A stretch of DNA of 64,000 bases from CAWCPR01 sp963797475 (GCA_963797475.1 CAWCPR010000001.1:744001-808000); one strand, 5' to 3'. Shown: positions 1 through 9,382, counted from the first letter of the stretch. Made by a program: numbers and translations. The notes: generated by a model from the sequence alone, not told the origin.

Positions 1-695
1 GCATTACGCCCGATCTGGCCGCGATAGCCGACATCCACCCCGTTGGCGAAGGCGTTCAACGCCCGGTAAATTGGGCCGATTGAGTCCAACATGCTGTATG
101 TGGCTTCCATCCCGGCCCGCATGCTGACTTCAGTTTCCGTCACACCAACGCGAGTATAGCGCTGCAAAAGCGTGTGCGCCAGGTTGGCCCACTTGATGCT
201 CTCCTGGATCAAGGCAAGCTCTGCAAGGCTCTTAATCATCATCTGGCCCTCGATAAACCGGCCAAGTTTCCTTGGATGGCTGCCTGTAAGCTCATTCAAA
301 TCCGGACCGTGATAGCCCAGGATCCACGGGTAACCGTCTCCATCAGCGCCGTATGCGCCCGCCACCCCCATATCCGCTAACAGCTTTAGTAAACCTTGCA
401 TCGGATGCGGGGTATGGGGATATTCAAGGTAATGCTCCACGCGCTGGATCAGAGCGTTGGCGCGGGCGTGCTCGACCTCCAGGCGCGGGACGTACAAGGC
501 GGTTTCACCGCCGCTGGTCATCACTAAAGCAATCGGACGCTCAGTCGGGATGAACGCGAATCCGGTGTAGTACAGGATGTAATCGCGATCGAATAAAACC
601 GCGCCGCTCAATTTTTCCTCCAGTAAATGCTCGCGGAGTTTTTCGCAGCGGCTTTGATATTCTCTTTCTGTAATCTGAATGGAAATGGTTTGCAT
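1..695 (-). CDS. M24 family aminopeptidase / Xaa-Pro dipeptidase-like protein, N-terminal part (cut by window edge)
   Basis: The reading frame is open from an ATG at 695 to the left edge, so only about 231 N-terminal residues are seen. It matches the creatinase N-terminal domain that precedes the pita-bread metallopeptidase fold: a YYTGF segment near residue 42, a stretch about an 'LGYHGPD' loop, and an 'MIKSLAELALIQ' segment that in this family marks entry to the catalytic domain. The metal ligands would lie outside the window, so peptidase activity cannot be confirmed. M24 members cleave Xaa-Pro dipeptides or related N-methylated amino acids such as creatine. This would fit the methylamine/amino-acid locus further right, but they are 13 kb apart. 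Confidence 0.8.
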   Translation of the reverse strand, partial: MQTISIQITEREYQSRCEKLREHLLEEKLSGAVLFDRDYILYYTGFAFIPTERPIALVMTSGGETALYVPRLEVEHARANALIQRVEHYLEYPHTPHPMQGLLKLLADMGVAGAYGADGDGYPWILGYHGPDLNELTGSHPRKLGRFIEGQMMIKSLAELALIQESIKWANLAHTLLQRYTRVGVTETEVSMRAGMEATYSMLDSIGPIYRALNAFANGVDVGYRGQIGRN

Positions 696-781
696 CGCCG
701 ATCCCTTTCAATTTTCGCGCCTCGTATGAAAATATTTCCAAGGTTCCGGTTAAACCGTGCGGCTTATTCCGGTCATAAAAT

Positions 782-1201
782 CTAGCCCTGAGCCAGGATC
801 TCAAAATCGCTGCTGATCGCTACCCCTGGACGCAGGGAACAAATAACCGAACAATACTTATCCTCCGAAAGGCGGATGGCCCTTTCCAACCTCTCCGGGC
901 TAAGCTTTCCCACAGCGATGTAGTGGATGTGAATATGAGTGAACGTATAGGGCGGTTCCGGGGCCTGGTCCCCCTTACAAACAACTTTAAAGTTTAACAA
1001 CGGCTCGCGTTGCTTGGTCAGAATCTCGACGATATCGTACGTGGAACAGGATGCCACAGCCATTAACAGGAGGTCGGAGGGTTTCACGCCGGCCCATTCG
1101 AATCCCGGGTCAGGTGAACGGCCGATGACCACAGAATGCCCGTTAGAATCGCTCGCCATCATCAGCGTTTTTTCGATCCACCTTAACGTAATTGCTCCCA
1201 T
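782..1201 (-). CDS. OsmC family protein
   Basis: A 139-residue protein, the usual length for OsmC/Ohr-type thiol peroxidases, which reduce organic hydroperoxides in the cytoplasm. The two cysteines expected for this fold are present: one in 'AVASCSTYD' on the central helix (about residue 52) and one in 'DKYCSVICSL' (about residue 117), with a third Cys close by. The start is supported by GGAGG eight bases upstream. It is closer to the general OsmC/YhfA branch than to Ohr, judged by eye. The leader upstream carries a copy of the dispersed hairpin repeat. Confidence 0.88.
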   Translation of the reverse strand: MGAITLRWIEKTLMMASDSNGHSVVIGRSPDPGFEWAGVKPSDLLLMAVASCSTYDIVEILTKQREPLLNFKVVCKGDQAPEPPYTFTHIHIHYIAVGKLSPERLERAIRLSEDKYCSVICSLRPGVAISSDFEILAQG

Positions 1202-1235
1202 TCATACCTCCATATAAGTTTAAAGTTGCTCCTAA

Positions 1236-1312
1236 TATGATGAATCTCTTTTCATCGTATTGCGTGGGGCGCCGACCACTGGCCTTCGGCCAGGGGCAAA
1301 GCGCCCAACACT
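1236..1312 (+). repeat. Dispersed leader repeat, copy 1 (short form)
   Basis: This begins with the small dyad GATGAA-tctctt-TTCATC, then a GTGGGGCGC arm, the perfect hairpin CTGGCC-TTC-GGCCAG, and ends with AAGCGCCCAACACT. The outer arms GCGTGGGGCGC and GCGCCCAACAC can pair imperfectly around the inner hairpin. It lies in the osmC leader, and its last base overlaps the stop codon of the upstream gene. Closely related copies occur at 4274, 14412, 44683, 46636 and 46691. Confidence 0.85.
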
Positions 1313-2280
1313 TATCCCGAGTTTCCACCGGTGACCGTGAAGTCAAGAATTACAGGGAAATGATCCGAACCTATGGATGGACCCACGCTTCGAGCACGCA
1401 CCTGGATTCCCTTGGAAACCAGGCAGTGATCGATCGGAACTCTTAATAAGGGGTTGTTTGTCGGCCAAGTTGGCTGGAGACCAAACCCGCGGGCGCTGTC
1501 CTTTAAACCACTCTGGCGCAGAAGGCGCCTGAAATAGGGCGACCAGGGCGACATATTCAAATCTCCGCATAAGACCACTTCTCCAGACTGCGCCCGGCAG
1601 AACGACGCCAGGCCGGATAACTGGTCATTGCGCAGAGCTGAATTGACCGGTCCCTTGGGCGGCGGGGGATGCGCGCCCAGCAAGGTCAGTCTGTGGCCCT
1701 CCAATCGATAAGTTGCAATTACCGAAGGCGTCTCAGCCCGGCCAAAGTACTGAATTTCGGCTCCCTGGAAGGGTAACCGGCTGTAGAGTGCGACGCCATA
1801 ATTGTCCTCTCGGGTAAGGCTTTGGGTGTAAGGATACTCCGTTTCTATCCCCTGGAGCGCTTCAAGCCAGCTCCGGTCCGTCTCCACCAACACGATAAAA
1901 TCCGGCTTTTCCGCCTGGATCAATTCACATATCTTTGCATATTCCCGGTTTTGTTGGAGGATATTTGCCAGCATCAGGCGGTACGTCCTTGCCCCCTGCG
2001 CAGAGACAGCAGGCTGACGAATGTAGAGCGGCGCGACCAGGGCCAGGTTGATCAAAGCGAACAATCCCGCGCTTCCGAAAAAGAAATCCCGCCTGCCGAG
2101 CCATAAGGCCAGGGCTAAAACGGTCAATAGGAAAAAGTATTGCCCCCGGAAGTGACTCGCCAGGTCAAAAAGCCACCAATTTTGCCCCAGAAATCCAATC
2201 ACAGACAGCAAACACAAGGCTGCAACTGCCAGTTCTAACACCCCCCACAGGCCAGCCCCATCGCCTAAAAAGGCCATCAT
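1312..2280 (-). CDS. Membrane-anchored endonuclease/exonuclease/phosphatase (EEP) family protein
   Basis: About 322 residues. The first ~90 contain several hydrophobic segments, probably three membrane helices, and the rest is an EEP (DNase I-like) domain. Visible family motifs are 'VETDRSW' (acidic metal residue), 'LGAHPPPP', 'LCGDLNMSPWSP' (Asp and Asn of the catalytic site) and C-terminal 'GSDHFPVI' (catalytic His). Members with this architecture hydrolyse phosphodiesters of nucleic acids or lipids; the substrate is not predictable here. I chose the ATG at 2280, one base after the stop of the NYN gene; an in-frame TTG at 2295 is possible. The two genes are almost certainly translated from one mRNA. 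Confidence 0.85.
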   Translation of the reverse strand: MMAFLGDGAGLWGVLELAVAALCLLSVIGFLGQNWWLFDLASHFRGQYFFLLTVLALALWLGRRDFFFGSAGLFALINLALVAPLYIRQPAVSAQGARTYRLMLANILQQNREYAKICELIQAEKPDFIVLVETDRSWLEALQGIETEYPYTQSLTREDNYGVALYSRLPFQGAEIQYFGRAETPSVIATYRLEGHRLTLLGAHPPPPKGPVNSALRNDQLSGLASFCRAQSGEVVLCGDLNMSPWSPYFRRLLRQSGLKDSARGFGLQPTWPTNNPLLRVPIDHCLVSKGIQVRARSVGPSIGSDHFPVILDFTVTGGNSG

Positions 2281-2281
2281 T

Positions 2282-4258
2282 TCAAGCCGGGGCAAGGTTA
2301 GCCAGGATATTCTCTATTTGTTCGGCGACGCGGGCGTTTTCCGGCCATTCTGAGCGATTCAACATGATCTGGTTTGCAATCCGGCGTAAAAGCCCTGGGT
2401 TGACCTGAGCCAGCTCCTCAGTGATCGTCTGCCATAACATCCGCAGTTCTGAATTTGGATGAGTGGCCGCGTAGATAGCAATTTGCGCCGGTGAAGACAT
2501 GCTTAAATTCCAGGAGGATACGTTCAGCTCCAACTCACGCCCGGCGTTCGCCCAATAATACGAAAGCATAGGGTTGATCAAGCCGCGCATCCGGCTCCAC
2601 AAAGGGTCTTCCTCCTGGACGAGGGCGAAAAACGCAAGGTAATACGGGCGGGCGCCGTGGTAATCGCGGTTGACCTGAGACAGCTTCCCGGCAATTGCAG
2701 AAGCATACGAAGCCATAAACCAGCGCAGATCTTCCAGCGTGGCCCCTTGCTCGCCTTTTTCTACCGCGTCCCATTGTAATTTGCACGCTACCAGGTAAGT
2801 GTTCGCAGACGCAGCGAAATCCTGAGAGCGCTGCACCATGGCTTTCTTCGACAGGTTATGCGCCATCTCTACCCCGGTCGTCATATGCTCTGGGACATCA
2901 ACCTGCTCGATATCCTGGCAAAGGATCTCCAACGCCGGATCGTTGCGAAAGGGGATTACGCCGTTCTCGGTGAGGAAATAGCGCTTGCCTTTGCGCGTGA
3001 TCCGGCTGCGCTGCTTTAGCTCGTCCAGGATACATTGGATGTACTCCGTCTGGTTGCGATCGTTCAACAGGATATAAGCAATTTCGGTCAGATCAACTTC
3101 TAACCCGGCCCGTATCACCGCGTAAACGAAATCCAACTCTGCCCGGCTCACAAAGGCAGCCTCGCTATCGATCCCCGGCGCCAGCCATACCGGTATGGAC
3201 ATCGACGCCGGCCGCTTGTGGTAATCGAACCCTTCCTGGCGGAAGGCCATCTGCATAATTTCGCGCAGCAAGACATTGCTGCGCATCAAACCCTGAGCTT
3301 CGTAACGCTCCGCCAGATCATCCAGTAAATCATCGCTGGTCTTTTCTCCAGGATGATCGCAAAGCTCTCGGTAGATATCGCGCAGAACATCTCTGCGCGT
3401 CGCCAGGTCGATCGAGGTCATCTTCAAGCGGCTGAAGATCTGCTTGTACTGTACATCCAGGCCTGGTTTTGGCAGTACGGCCGGTTCGGATGGGGCCGGC
3501 GGCGCCTCGCTGGGCGCTAATTCAAGATCGCCAGGGGCCTCATAATCGATTGGAGCCACAAATAACTGTAGATCTTTAACGAACAGTTTAACCAGATCGC
3601 GGCTGTCTTCCAGCCAGGTCTTAAATTGTGAATAGCCGAAGTTCGCCTCGTTGAAGGCCGGGTCCATCAGCAGCATGGTTTGCTTGAGGCGGGTTGCCAA
3701 TACCGGCACCTCACCGCGCTGTCCATGGGCTTGCAGCGCTTTGCCCAGCAGGCCGCGCGCCTGCTCCCGCTCTACACTGGACTGCTCATCCACTTCCACG
3801 CTTTCCCCCAATGCGGTCTCCAGGTAAACGAATTCATCGCAGGATTTCACCAACAGATGGTGCGTGATGCTGCGCGGCCCAATTCCCAGGGTGTAGCGGC
3901 CGTATTCGCGCAGCTTGGCCACCAACGGGCCGAAATCACTATCTCCCGAAACCAGGACAAAGGTGTTGATATGCTGGCGCGTTAAAGCAATTTCAAACGC
4001 GTCGATAGCCATGCGAATATCGGCCCGGTTTTTACCCACCCGGACACTGTAAATCTGGATCAGGTCGAAGGAGTTATTCATCAACTCATCCCGGTAACGA
4101 GAAAAGCGCGACCAATCTCCATAGGCGCGCTTGACGACCGCCGGTCCCCGGGTTTGAAGAAATTCCATCAGCGATGTCACTTCAAAATCGAAAAATTCCC
4201 GCTCAGCCCATAACGCAATATTTTCAAAATCGATAAATACTGCAAGCTGGTTATTCAT
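2282..4258 (-). CDS. NYN (PIN-like) domain protein with LOTUS/OST-HTH domain
   Basis: A 658-residue protein. Residues 1-150 form a NYN/LabA-type PIN-like nuclease domain: 'AVFIDFENIA' gives the first acidic residue, 'KNRADIRMAIDAFE' the middle ones, and 'LVSGDSDFGPLVAKLREYGRYTLGIG' the C-terminal Asp pair. Residues ~165-240 look like an OST-HTH/LOTUS winged helix, a module found with NYN domains and thought to bind RNA. The remaining ~400 residues contain a second winged-helix-like stretch and an alpha-helical region I do not recognise. Likely role: RNA turnover or processing (inference). It has an AGGAGA ribosome site, and copy 2 of the dispersed repeat lies just upstream. Confidence 0.85.
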   Translation of the reverse strand: MNNQLAVFIDFENIALWAEREFFDFEVTSLMEFLQTRGPAVVKRAYGDWSRFSRYRDELMNNSFDLIQIYSVRVGKNRADIRMAIDAFEIALTRQHINTFVLVSGDSDFGPLVAKLREYGRYTLGIGPRSITHHLLVKSCDEFVYLETALGESVEVDEQSSVEREQARGLLGKALQAHGQRGEVPVLATRLKQTMLLMDPAFNEANFGYSQFKTWLEDSRDLVKLFVKDLQLFVAPIDYEAPGDLELAPSEAPPAPSEPAVLPKPGLDVQYKQIFSRLKMTSIDLATRRDVLRDIYRELCDHPGEKTSDDLLDDLAERYEAQGLMRSNVLLREIMQMAFRQEGFDYHKRPASMSIPVWLAPGIDSEAAFVSRAELDFVYAVIRAGLEVDLTEIAYILLNDRNQTEYIQCILDELKQRSRITRKGKRYFLTENGVIPFRNDPALEILCQDIEQVDVPEHMTTGVEMAHNLSKKAMVQRSQDFAASANTYLVACKLQWDAVEKGEQGATLEDLRWFMASYASAIAGKLSQVNRDYHGARPYYLAFFALVQEEDPLWSRMRGLINPMLSYYWANAGRELELNVSSWNLSMSSPAQIAIYAATHPNSELRMLWQTITEELAQVNPGLLRRIANQIMLNRSEWPENARVAEQIENILANLAPA

Positions 4259-4273
4259 TTATTTTTCTCCTGC

Positions 4274-4350
4274 TTTGATGAATCTCTATTCATCATTTTG
4301 TGTGGTGCGCTGACCACTGGCCTTCGGCCAGGGGCAAAGCGTCCAACACT
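4274..4350 (+). repeat. Dispersed leader repeat, copy 2 (short form)
   Basis: Same order as copy 1: GATGAA dyad, GTGTGGTGCGC arm, CTGGCC-TTC-GGCCAG hairpin, then AAGCGTCCAACACT. It sits between the NYN ribosome site and the upstream sequence, so it would be transcribed in that leader if the promoter lies in 4360-4440. The rest of this spacer (to 4505) holds a separate 9-bp inverted repeat, GGCGGATTG at 4360-4368 with CAATCCGCC at 4403-4411, and AT-rich promoter-like sequence. Confidence 0.85.
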
Positions 4351-4505
4351 GTTTTGAACGGCGGATTGACGCGTTTTATTTAATTTGTTTTTACAACACA
4401 ACCAATCCGCCACTGTTCACTTTTGTGTGAAATTATAATGGATATTACTGGAAAAATGAATTACGATAACATTCTCTTCAAATTTTCATAAAATTACGGG
4501 CGCTT

Positions 4506-5531
4506 TCACAAGTTCCAAATCTGCTGCGCCTGGCGCACCATCTCTTCCCAGGCTGAGGACTCGCCATTCGGGGAAGGACCCAGCGGGTCTTGCCAGGGAA
4601 GATTGAGAAGGGCTGCCACCGAAGCCATGGCGCAGGCAGCGCCGGCCTCCAGGTCATAACCCCCTTCCAGAAACAGAGCGATCCGCCCGGCGCAGCGCCT
4701 GTCTGCCCAATCTGCCAGGTCGCCGATGAGCTCGCCGTAAACGCCCGCCGAAAGCTGAAGCAAGCCCAGCGGATCGAGCCAGTGGGGGTCGAACCCCACA
4801 CTGACCAGCAGCATCTCCGGGGTGAACCGGTCGAGCAGCGGCAAAATTAGGGTCTGCATCACGCTGCGAAAAGCGATATCCCCAGAATATGGCGGCAGGG
4901 GAAAATTCGCGTTAGCGCCTTCGCCCTGCCCTCTCCCCACCTCATCCAACCGTCCGCTGCCTGGGTAAAGCGGCGATTGGTGCGTTGAAAGATACATCAC
5001 ATCCGCGCGGGGATAGAAGATATCCTGGGTGCCATTGCCATGGTGAAGATCGAGATCGACGATTGCCAGGCGGCGGGCCGATTCCTCCCGCAGCAGATGT
5101 TCGCTGGCCAGGGCCACATTGTTGAGCAAGCAAAAACCCATGCCTTTATTGGCCGTGGCATGGTGTCCCGGAGGACGAGTTAGAGCGAAACCTCGCCGGA
5201 CCTGGCCCCTCCATACCAGGGCTGCTGTGGCGGCCGCGCCCCCGGCTGTGTTATGAGCGAGCTCCCAGCTTGCCGGGGTGGTGTAAGTGTCGATATCCAA
5301 ACGCCTGCCGCGTTCCGAAAAAGCTTCGAGCTTCTGCAGATAGGCAGGAGTGTGAATGGCGGTAAGAACTTGTTCGGACAGGATCAAGGGCGAGACGTGC
5401 AGATGCCCATCCCACCAGCCGGCTCTCTGCAGCGCCGAGCGAATCGCTTCGACCCGCTCAGGCCGCTCGGGATGACCGGTCTCGTGATGCGCCTCATGTC
5501 CATTTGGGTAGAAAAGCGCCAGCTCAGACAT
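4506..5531 (-). CDS. Histone deacetylase family protein (acetylpolyamine amidohydrolase-like)
   Basis: A 341-residue zinc-dependent deacetylase of the arginase/HDAC fold, full length for bacterial members. The catalytic set is visible: 'RPPGHHA' (His123-His124), 'VDLDLHHGNGTQD' with zinc ligands Asp161 and His163, 'SVGFDPH' with ligand Asp248, and 'LEGGYD' carrying the transition-state position (Tyr in the family's class II type). Bacterial members act on acetylated polyamines, small amides or acetyl-lysine; the substrate cannot be chosen here. I start at the 'MSELALFYPNG' Met, seven bases after the upstream stop; a longer frame upstream merely overlaps that gene. It is last in the DUF4129/DUF58/MoxR run. 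Confidence 0.9.
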   Translation of the reverse strand: MSELALFYPNGHEAHHETGHPERPERVEAIRSALQRAGWWDGHLHVSPLILSEQVLTAIHTPAYLQKLEAFSERGRRLDIDTYTTPASWELAHNTAGGAAATAALVWRGQVRRGFALTRPPGHHATANKGMGFCLLNNVALASEHLLREESARRLAIVDLDLHHGNGTQDIFYPRADVMYLSTHQSPLYPGSGRLDEVGRGQGEGANANFPLPPYSGDIAFRSVMQTLILPLLDRFTPEMLLVSVGFDPHWLDPLGLLQLSAGVYGELIGDLADWADRRCAGRIALFLEGGYDLEAGAACAMASVAALLNLPWQDPLGPSPNGESSAWEEMVRQAQQIWNL

Positions 5532-5538
5532 TGGAAAT

Positions 5539-7137
5539 TCAATCCCTAAAAAGCCGCTCGCGCAGGGCGAGCTTGATCCGCTGCCAGTAGCGCTGGACGA
5601 CGCCGGCATTTTGTTCTTCGATCTCGTGCCGGCTGTAGCGGGCCTCACTGAATTCATCGGTGAAGGCAGCCACCTCGGAGCGCACGTCCGGTAAGCGCTC
5701 CTGCAGCACCCGGGCGTATTCTTTCGGGGTCTGGGACGGCTGGCGCGGCAATCCACGCTCCCCGCCGCGCCGCAGCATTGCCAGGTAAAAGAAGATGACT
5801 CGCTGGCGAGGCGACATCTTCCGCAAGCTTAAAAACCGCCAGCCCTCTCCCGGGGCGCCCTTTTGTGGCCGCTCCCGCCAACGCCGCAGGCTTTCGCCAA
5901 CGGTTGAAGAAATTTTCCGGTTTACGCCACGCAGCCAATTCCAAAACCAGCCCCCAGCCCGCAGCAAGCCGCCTAACAACGGCAGGCGACGGAGGGCCTG
6001 GATTAAATCATTATTCTGCTTGAAGAACTGGTAAAGCGAGAATATGATGATGCCGACAAACACCGACCAAAAGATCAATGACTTGAGCATTTCCGTCCAA
6101 GGAGGCGCCGGGGTGTTTGCCGGCGGCGGTGGTGGCAACACATGGCTGAAGTCCGGCTGGGTCATAGGCTGCGAACTTCCGAATAAGGAGCCCAGCAGGC
6201 TGAACAGAATAAGAAATGGGATCGACAGAATTAAAATGATGAAATTCAAGATTCCCAATAAAATGGAGATCAGATAGCCGATAACATTCAAGAAGCTGAT
6301 CGAGTAATAGGTCGGCAGTACGATTGCGATCAGCGTCAGGGTTAATAATGCTACCGCGCTATAGATGAGCCAGCGAGAGGCCAGGTTGCGATGGATCGGG
6401 ATTCGTTCCAGGCTCCAATTCACTCGCAAGATAGCAAACTGCGTCAGGCTCAGCAGGACCAGGGAAAAGAAGAAATAAGCCAGGATGTTTAACCAACTCC
6501 CCGTAAACGGCACCCGCTGCCCCCAAATTGCTTCAAGATCCAGCCGGATTAAGGCAGCCAAAAAGATTAATGCCCCTCCGAGCACCAGGATCATATTCGC
6601 CAGATTGCGGCGGGCTGTTGGCCTCTGGCTGGTGATGTAACCGTCACGCTCAAATTGCAGCAGCTTCTCGTCCCCTTCAAGCTCGGATAGCTCCCCGGCA
6701 AACATCCCCGCCAGACTCCAGGTGATGAACGCCACAAATATGGCAAACAAATATTCCGCATCCACGAAGTTTGCGAAGAAATCCTGGCGCCAGAGCGGCA
6801 GGTCCCGCCAGATCTGGCTGAAATCGTTCACTGCGTAAATGACGAGCTTCAGCCCCAAAAGGATGACCACCCATTCGGTCACCCGGTATAAAAGCCATTC
6901 CGGCGACAAGACGCCCGCCCCCTTCGTAACCCGATGGCTGTACATGCTTTCCAGGGTAATTAGCCAGCACACAACGACGAGATAGAAACCGTGAAAATCA
7001 GGGATCAAGTATTCGACGAACTGGACCAAGGAGATCACCACACATGCGATCATTAAGCTTGCGATGAGATGGTGGATGATCGTCGCCAGGCGGTCATTCC
7101 AGCGAAATGTCTCGGGTAAATCCGTCACTGCTGCCAC
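5539..7137 (-). CDS. DUF4129 domain-containing polytopic membrane protein
   Basis: 532 residues. The N-terminal ~300 hold several hydrophobic helices in two groups, followed by a proline-rich linker ('LPPPPPANTPAPP'), another membrane helix near residue 365, and a C-terminal cytoplasmic DUF4129 region ('FYLAMLRRGGERGLPRQPSQTPKEYARVL'). DUF4129 commonly follows a transglutaminase-like core in MoxR/DUF58 operons, but no transglutaminase domain is visible here. Its start overlaps the end of the DUF58 gene by 13 bases, indicating translational coupling. Molecular role unknown; envelope-associated assembly or stress function is the usual guess for such operons. Confidence 0.8.
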   Translation of the reverse strand: MAAVTDLPETFRWNDRLATIIHHLIASLMIACVVISLVQFVEYLIPDFHGFYLVVVCWLITLESMYSHRVTKGAGVLSPEWLLYRVTEWVVILLGLKLVIYAVNDFSQIWRDLPLWRQDFFANFVDAEYLFAIFVAFITWSLAGMFAGELSELEGDEKLLQFERDGYITSQRPTARRNLANMILVLGGALIFLAALIRLDLEAIWGQRVPFTGSWLNILAYFFFSLVLLSLTQFAILRVNWSLERIPIHRNLASRWLIYSAVALLTLTLIAIVLPTYYSISFLNVIGYLISILLGILNFIILILSIPFLILFSLLGSLFGSSQPMTQPDFSHVLPPPPPANTPAPPWTEMLKSLIFWSVFVGIIIFSLYQFFKQNNDLIQALRRLPLLGGLLRAGGWFWNWLRGVNRKISSTVGESLRRWRERPQKGAPGEGWRFLSLRKMSPRQRVIFFYLAMLRRGGERGLPRQPSQTPKEYARVLQERLPDVRSEVAAFTDEFSEARYSRHEIEEQNAGVVQRYWQRIKLALRERLFRD

Positions 7138-8312
7138 ATCTCCAGGTCACGTTCATTCAAAATATGATAAAGTGGGAAGCTGAAATAGTCGGCCTGCTGG
7201 CGGATATGGCTTAGACCCGGAACGGGGCCGCAAGGCACCAGGACGATATCCAACCCAGATCGGCGCGCCTGAAACAAGCCGTCAAACAAAGCATCGTCCA
7301 TTTTGGGGGTGATCAATACCAGGCTGGTACCCCAGGAAAGGCGCGCTCCTTCTTGCTGGAGAAGCTGTCCAAAGGCGAAAGTCTCTCCCACTTGAAGTCT
7401 CGCCAGGGCTTCCAGGACTTGCATAAGATGCGTGCGGCCCCGGCGGGGTAGAATGGCTGCCGGCGGCTGGCCGGCCTGCAGGGGATCGACGCCGTTGGTC
7501 GCCAGGCCCACTGCCTGGCGTTGAGCGACGACCCAATTGGCGATTGAGGCGGCGACGATAATCGCCAGCTCGGAGGCGTCGATGCGGGTGCGATGTTCGT
7601 AATCGACGGCGTTCAGATCGAGGAAGATAGCCGTTTCCAGTGCAATCGAGGGCTCAAATAGCTTGACCTGCAGTCTCCCGGTTGCCGCGGTCGCTTTCCA
7701 ATCCACCCGCCGGAACGAATCGCCCGCAACATAATCGCGCTTGCCCATCACACGCGTCGGGTCTTCAAAAATGGGCAAGGTGTGACGTAAAGTGCCTAAT
7801 GGCGAGCGCGAAGGCAGGCGCACCCGGCTGAGTGGGATAATGCGCGGATAGACGGTCAGGTAGTCTCTTTCCAATCTGCGCTGCTGCCCGGAAGTGACCC
7901 CAAATACGTCCCCTGAATAAAGCATCATTGGCCCAAGGGCATAATAGCCGCGCTTGCGCCCTTCCAGGGTGTAGGTGAATTGGACGTTCTCCTTGGGGCC
8001 CAGGGTAATCACTTGCCGGAAGAACGCCGGAGTAGTGAGCTCGACCGGCAAGCTTTCGTGCATTTGCAGCCAGGCGACCGGTAAAAGGCCAGAGTTGCGC
8101 ATCTCCAACCGGACGGCGCTCTTTTCTCCGTAAAACAGGTGGTTCTGAAAAACTCGCCTGGCGGTGACAGCCCGCAAAGCCCGCTGGCTCCAGCCGCGAC
8201 CGGCAAGGTATGCGCCTAACAGGATGTAAATCACGGACAGTACGAAATCGGCGCGCAAGACGGCGGCGATGATCGCCAGAACGACCAGGAAAAGAATGAT
8301 GAAATCGTTCAC
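7125..8312 (-). CDS. DUF58 domain-containing protein
   Basis: About 395 residues. Two membrane helices lie at the N-terminus (residues 4-50), then a beta-rich stretch, then the DUF58 core with 'GDSFRRVDWKATAATGRLQVKLFEP', the conserved basic/aromatic signature of the family. DUF58 is a von Willebrand factor A-like fold in which the metal site is often degenerate; here 'IFLDLNAVD' could supply acidic residues. I use GTG at 8312, directly before the first helix; an in-frame TTG at 8336 is an alternative with a GGAG farther upstream. MoxR ATPases are thought to act as chaperones for such proteins, and the MoxR gene lies immediately upstream. Confidence 0.87.
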   Translation of the reverse strand: MNDFIILFLVVLAIIAAVLRADFVLSVIYILLGAYLAGRGWSQRALRAVTARRVFQNHLFYGEKSAVRLEMRNSGLLPVAWLQMHESLPVELTTPAFFRQVITLGPKENVQFTYTLEGRKRGYYALGPMMLYSGDVFGVTSGQQRRLERDYLTVYPRIIPLSRVRLPSRSPLGTLRHTLPIFEDPTRVMGKRDYVAGDSFRRVDWKATAATGRLQVKLFEPSIALETAIFLDLNAVDYEHRTRIDASELAIIVAASIANWVVAQRQAVGLATNGVDPLQAGQPPAAILPRRGRTHLMQVLEALARLQVGETFAFGQLLQQEGARLSWGTSLVLITPKMDDALFDGLFQARRSGLDIVLVPCGPVPGLSHIRQQADYFSFPLYHILNERDLEMWQQ

Positions 8313-8371
8313 TTTAAAGACCCGGCATCGAACCAAACTGCCGGGGCGAATTTCTCCAGCTTCGCCGGGGA

Positions 8372-9358
8372 TCAGGGCGTCAGACCAATCTCCAGCGGCG
8401 TGTTTTCCAAAATATCCGCCAGGATACGGCCGGTCGTCCGGCCGCGCAGCTCGGATTCGGGCCGCGCCAGCAGGCGGTGCGCCAATGTCGCCGGGGCCAG
8501 GAGCTTGATATCGTCCGGGATGACGTGGTCGCGCCCGCGCACAGCCGCCAGGGCTTGAGCGGTTTTGAATAAGGCCAAAACGGCGCGCGGGCTGCCGCCC
8601 AACGCCAGCTCGCTGTGTTCGCGCGTCGCGCCAACCAGGCGGATGATGTAATCCTGCAGGGATTCATCGACGTGCACGTCCCAAACCATTTGCTGGTGGC
8701 CCAATAATTCGGCCACCCCGTCTCGCCGCTCGCCTTTTCCATCCACTCCCGCGCCGAAATCTACCGGTTGGAGCGCTGTGATCGGGTGTTCACGCCAAAG
8801 GTTATGAATAATCTGCCGTTCCTCTTCTGGCGTGGGGTAGCCGACGGACAGGCGCATCAGAAAGCGGTCGAGCTGCGCTTCGGGAAGGGGGAATGTGCCC
8901 TCGAATTCTATCGGGTTTTGGGTGGCGAGCACCAGGAATGGGCGCGGCAGCGGGTGGGTGATGCCATCCACGGTAACCTGCCGTTCTTGCATGGCTTCCA
9001 GAAGGGCAGATTGGGTTCGGGGAGTCGCCCGGTTTATTTCGTCCGCCAGCAGGATATTCACGAAGACCGGCCCCGAGCGAAATTCGAACTGGCTGGTTTG
9101 CTGGTTAAATACGGCCACGCCGGTCACATCGTTGGGCAGCAGGTCCGGGGTGCACTGCAGGCGTTTGAACGTTCCCCCCAGGCTGACGGCGAGCGAGCGC
9201 GCCAGCATGGTTTTCCCGGTGCCGGGTACATCTTCGAGCAGCACATGGCCTTCGCAAAGCAAGGCTACCACCAACATTTCAATCAGATCGCGCTTGCCGA
9301 CGATTACGTGCTCGACGTTCTCGACAATTCTGGAGGCGAACGCTTGAACCGGTTGCAT
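8372..9358 (-). CDS. MoxR family AAA+ ATPase
   Basis: 328 residues, normal for MoxR. Walker A is 'DVPGTGKT' (Lys49), Walker B is 'ILLADEINRATP' (Asp106, Glu107), and sensor-region 'VLATQNPIEFEGTFPLPEAQLDRF' is typical. MoxR proteins form hexamers that are thought to insert cofactors or remodel vWA/DUF58 partners. It is separated from the upstream GRDI-repeat gene by a strong hairpin at 9383-9417, so it may have its own promoter, although read-through is possible. A second MoxR/DUF58 pair lies at 23.6-25.9 kb. Confidence 0.93.
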   Translation of the reverse strand: MQPVQAFASRIVENVEHVIVGKRDLIEMLVVALLCEGHVLLEDVPGTGKTMLARSLAVSLGGTFKRLQCTPDLLPNDVTGVAVFNQQTSQFEFRSGPVFVNILLADEINRATPRTQSALLEAMQERQVTVDGITHPLPRPFLVLATQNPIEFEGTFPLPEAQLDRFLMRLSVGYPTPEEERQIIHNLWREHPITALQPVDFGAGVDGKGERRDGVAELLGHQQMVWDVHVDESLQDYIIRLVGATREHSELALGGSPRAVLALFKTAQALAAVRGRDHVIPDDIKLLAPATLAHRLLARPESELRGRTTGRILADILENTPLEIGLTP

Positions 9359-9382
9359 AAAAACCTTTACGACGGTGGATCG

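Noticed and set aside
1236..1312. Dispersed repeat copies as simple intrinsic terminators
   Set aside because: They lack a U-tract after the stem, occur in leaders rather than consistently after genes, and copy 3 lies between a promoter and its ribosome site.
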